Below, one piece after another: positions 14,604-17,407 of a stretch of DNA of 17,407 bases (its first letter is position 1; every line of letters starts with the position of its first letter). The notes below the pieces were generated by a model. The model did not search any database. It was not told the DNA's origin and saw only the letters and a list, made by a program, of their open reading frames with translations. The DNA is taken from the NCBI GenBank assembly GCA_904501625.1, contig CAJGBR010000033.1:1-17407 (forward strand), in the 5' to 3' direction. Both the position numbers and the translations under genes were made by a program. This stretch comes from an uncultured Rikenellaceae bacterium. GTDB taxonomy: Bacteria; Bacteroidota; Bacteroidia; Bacteroidales; Rikenellaceae.

Positions 14604-14694
14604 AATGATAAAAAACGTTTTTGTACAAAGGTCGGTATTGGTACACGCTACAATATGCATTTCTTCGGAGGCTTACGACAAACAAAAGAAAACC

Positions 14695-14716
14695 GGATCA
14701 AAATGACTTTTGACCC
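14695..14716 (-). terminator. Terminator after the fimbrillin gene
   Basis: GGATCAAAA (14695-14703) pairs with TTTTGACCC (14708-14716), eight Watson-Crick pairs and one G-U, around a 4-nt loop, followed on the minus strand by GGTTTTCTTTTG. It lies 28 nt past the stop codon of the fimbrillin-like gene. Confidence 0.65.
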
Positions 14717-14743
14717 AGCTTTTTTGTATGAGGGAATTATCAA

Positions 14744-17407
14744 CTATTTCGTTCCAGAACGGTAAACGGCACGGATACGATTACTTGTTTTCCTAGATTG
14801 ATTTCCTGCGTCAAGATTATCTTGGCTATAAGATGAATTTGCTGTATAATTATGGTCAACCCATATTAACTTAGATGTCCATGTGTGAGTGCCAACGGTA
14901 TTACTGTTAATTGATTCATCGGAGCCACTAGCAGCCGGAATCCACTCCTGTGTAGCGCTAAAAACGCTCTTTGTGGCACGTGCATTTGATACATCATCTT
15001 GATAAAAGAATCCGCTTACTTGGTCAACAAGTCCCCATTGCGCATTATAAATATATTTATACCTGTCAAAAGCGGGCTGAGATGACCAATACCAATTACC
15101 TTGAAACGCTCTGTCGAATTCGTCATAAGCACTTGCTGTAATATCCTCAATTTCATCAATCGCAGGCAGGTACCATTTTACATTTGATGTATTGTATGTG
15201 CCATCTTGATTTTTAGCAATAACCGTTCCGCTATTGTCAATGCGTTTATTTTTATTATAGCAATATTCCACTGCGCTCTTTGGATCATCAATCAATCTCA
15301 TTAAAGAAATATAATTTGAATTAGTTAAAACTTTTCCATCAGTATCATAAATCGTTTCATATAAAAGTTTCGACATAATATCATTTGAGAAATCCCATCC
15401 GGCATAAGGTCTATAATTTGATGTTTTATTTGCTTCTTCTTTCGTTATGTAGAAGTCATAATAAGGCTTAGACGTTTCCATCAGCGCATTCGATATATCC
15501 GAAAAATTTGTTTCCAAGTAGAAAGATTTATAGTAATCCGAGAATACAACTCCTTCTAACCCCCATGGCATGCCGTCTTGAGTTCCGCCGTATTGTTGGT
15601 CTGATGCGTAGTTATTAAGGTACTCTTCCTCGTGCTCAATGTCGTAGTAGCGCTGCCCATCACTACTCCACACACGCCACAAGTTCCACTGCTGGAAGTT
15701 TACAATAGCATCCTTAACAAGAGTGTTTCCGTCCTTGTCTGTGCCCGTATACTTGAACTGAATAGGGCAGTTACGATATTGTTCCTTGCCTACAATGTAT
15801 GTACCATCTGAATCCTGATTAGGAGCATCGGCTCCGGTCTTGTCATAAACATTAGGATTCTCATCAATATAGAACCAAATACGGAAAGTCTTAGTAGTCG
15901 TAGCTCCCGAAACGTTGTTCGACAGGGTAATAGTACCTTCATTTGCATTTTGAAGTTCGCTTACAAGGTTGGTCGTAAAGTACTTACGCACACCCTTGCG
16001 CGGGGTACTGGTATTTACATAGAGGCTACTATTAGTTCCACTACGGGCTGCATCATCGTTTTCCATAGCAATCCAACTACGATACTCCTCGGGAATAGTG
16101 ATTGTCATCTGAGAGTTTGGAGAAAGTTCAATATCCAAAGGTCGCACTTCGAAGTGAGCGTCCAGAATAGCAGTACGCTCCATAGAGAGGTTGAAACCTC
16201 TATCATCAATTTCAACACGGTGGTCAATAGAAACGTTACCCTCAACGTCGGGATAAGCATTCTTGTGGTTGGTCAAACCTGTGATGATAAGTTTATTGTT
16301 GAGCAATTGGTTTCGCTTAATGGTAAAATCATCGGTATTATTCTGACCAAGGTAAATATCATATTTTACACCCAAAATCTGACCATTGTGGTCGGTATAT
16401 GAGCCGTGGATACGCACGAAGGTGGCAATCTTAGATGCCGAAATCGAACCATCGCCATTGCGCGACTCTCCTACACCCGCAGGCTTATAATACTGCTTGA
16501 ACTCATCATCTATATTAGCCGGATAGGTTATTGTGTTAGGCGTAACTTTATGCTCGGGCATATAGAAACTAAACTCAATAACATCGTCGGTAGTGAACGA
16601 CGTAGAGTGGTAGATAGTCTTCTTATTGAACTGATCAATAACAAATGCCGGCTGGGCATTATCTTGACTATTAGAATAATAGTAGTAATCAGAAGGCGTA
16701 TAAGTACCTTCAATACCCATTTCTGTAATATAGTCATCTGAAGATGTTGTACCATAAACAGGCTTGCCATTGGAGTCAATCTCACGGCCCAAGCGAACCT
16801 TTTTGGGCACATTGAACACCTCTACCTTGCTTATTGTAAACTTAGGAATCTGATTAGCAACAACCTGATTGGCGTTAATCTGCATAGTGAAATTGACCTT
16901 TGAATAAAGTTTCTTCAAAGGAATGGTAGCAACAGCATTACCTTCGTTATCATCGCCCTTCTTTAATTTGAACGAACCATCAAGATGGGTACCTATCATA
17001 GGGAAACCTCGGTAATGCGTATCGTCCGACATTGGCATAGACAAGGACTCATCAGCATCGTAGATAATCTTCTCAAGGTCGCTGAGGGTTTTGATACTAT
17101 TCACTTTGTTTTGAAGTTGATGCCAAACATTAGCTACAATATATATTTTACAAGCTCCCAAGTCATTTGCATTATTTTTGTAGTAAACCATACTGGTATT
17201 TGAAGTACCACTGAGGTCCGCCAAAATACCCTCCTCGGTGTCAACAAGGAACGTTGGGTTACCACGCTGGATGTTGATGGCACTTGAGCACTCATTATTA
17301 CAAGTTTTGTCTGAATATCCTTGTAAAAGATCTCCATTTTCCTTGAAGATGAACATTGTCATTTCCGAAATATACGAATCGGGAATGTCATCATCAGCAC
17401 GTGTACC
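14744..17407 (-). CDS. Mfa1/FimA-type fimbrillin-like surface protein (5' end cut by window edge)
   Basis: The frame is open to the right edge, giving 887 visible residues; the ATG at 17362 is internal, since GTRADDDIPDSYISE runs into it. The N-terminal signal peptide and lipobox must lie outside. The fimbrillin signature is in the first ~250 visible residues: EMTMFIF (first beta strand of the fimbrillin fold), GACKIYIVAN, and FPMIGTHLDGSF followed by TIPLKKLYSKVNF. A long beta-rich middle follows. The last ~150 residues (WYLPAIDEIEDI, GNWYWSSQPA, NRIRAVYR) resemble the DUF1566/formylglycine-enzyme-like fold often used as a C-terminal sugar- or matrix-binding domain. Fimbrillins are lipoproteins that are cut by an Arg-specific protease and polymerise on the outer surface; here the size and the C-terminal domain suggest a tip or accessory adhesin, not the shaft subunit. 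Confidence 0.8.
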   Translation of the reverse strand, partial: GTRADDDIPDSYISEMTMFIFKENGDLLQGYSDKTCNNECSSAINIQRGNPTFLVDTEEGILADLSGTSNTSMVYYKNNANDLGACKIYIVANVWHQLQNKVNSIKTLSDLEKIIYDADESLSMPMSDDTHYRGFPMIGTHLDGSFKLKKGDDNEGNAVATIPLKKLYSKVNFTMQINANQVVANQIPKFTISKVEVFNVPKKVRLGREIDSNGKPVYGTTSSDDYITEMGIEGTYTPSDYYYYSNSQDNAQPAFVIDQFNKKTIYHSTSFTTDDVIEFSFYMPEHKVTPNTITYPANIDDEFKQYYKPAGVGESRNGDGSISASKIATFVRIHGSYTDHNGQILGVKYDIYLGQNNTDDFTIKRNQLLNNKLIITGLTNHKNAYPDVEGNVSIDHRVEIDDRGFNLSMERTAILDAHFEVRPLDIELSPNSQMTITIPEEYRSWIAMENDDAARSGTNSSLYVNTSTPRKGVRKYFTTNLVSELQNANEGTITLSNNVSGATTTKTFRIWFYIDENPNVYDKTGADAPNQDSDGTYIVGKEQYRNCPIQFKYTGTDKDGNTLVKDAIVNFQQWNLWRVWSSDGQRYYDIEHEEEYLNNYASDQQYGGTQDGMPWGLEGVVFSDYYKSFYLETNFSDISNALMETSKPYYDFYITKEEANKTSNYRPYAGWDFSNDIMSKLLYETIYDTDGKVLTNSNYISLMRLIDDPKSAVEYCYNKNKRIDNSGTVIAKNQDGTYNTSNVKWYLPAIDEIEDITASAYDEFDRAFQGNWYWSSQPAFDRYKYIYNAQWGLVDQVSGFFYQDDVSNARATKSVFSATQEWIPAASGSDESINSNTVGTHTWTSKLIWVDHNYTANSSYSQDNLDAGNQSRKTSNRIRAVYRSGTK

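Noticed and set aside
14526..14765. Plus-strand frame reading like a broken beta-barrel gene (GLEIKINLCVEC...VGFGKF, then VGIGTRYNMHFFGG...), interrupted by TAG TAA inside the right arm of the inverted repeat
   Set aside because: The second half includes the fimbrillin terminator hairpin (14695-14716) and overlaps the 3' end of the fimbrillin gene. There is no start or promoter, and ~50 open codons in one of six frames is within chance.

Overview
The window comes from a member of the Bacteroidota, most likely order Bacteroidales and close to the Rikenellaceae/Alistipes group. The 16S fragment at the left edge ends in a CGACCGGCGCACGGGTGCG stretch that I associate with Alistipes-like bacteria. 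Nearly every gene that needs one has the Bacteroidetes-type promoter (TTTG, 19-21 bases, TAnnTTTG). The last gene is a Mfa1/FimA-type fimbrillin. The genus is inference from memory, not a database match. Almost everything except one gene is on the minus strand.

Layout: (1) 1-117, 5' end of a 16S rRNA gene running off the left edge, with a leader and two tandem rRNA promoters (308-339 and 449-480). (2) 714-1298 (+), an L,D-transpeptidase-like cell-wall enzyme, divergent from the rRNA operon and convergent with (3) polA, 1320-4148 (-). (4) 4258-5526 (-), three small genes: a secreted protein of unknown function, an 80-residue cytoplasmic protein and a Bor-like lipoprotein. (5) 5706-10066 (-), two neighbouring two-gene units, pta-ackA and ptb-buk. 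Each turns an acyl-CoA into an acyl phosphate and then into free acid plus ATP, one pair for acetate and one for butyrate or branched acids. (6) 10254-14262 (-), a compact phage-derived structural cassette: scaffold-like protein, HK97-type major capsid protein, tail- or neck-like protein, portal protein, connector-like protein and a membrane-anchored coiled-coil protein. (7) 14386-14458 (-), tRNA-Thr(CGU). (8) 14500-14603, a 17-bp perfect inverted repeat that may be a MITE or an invertible segment. (9) 14744-17407 (-), a large fimbrillin-like adhesin cut by the right edge.

The most interesting part is the capsid/portal cassette. It lies between housekeeping fermentation genes and a tRNA gene, and no terminase, integrase, tape measure, baseplate, lysis or replication gene is visible around it. 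The reading frames are intact and tightly packed, with 1-nt overlaps, which argues against simple decay. It may be a domesticated particle module, a satellite, a gene-transfer-agent locus, or one piece of a dispersed prophage. A strong hairpin separates the capsid/tail half from the portal half and could set their relative expression.
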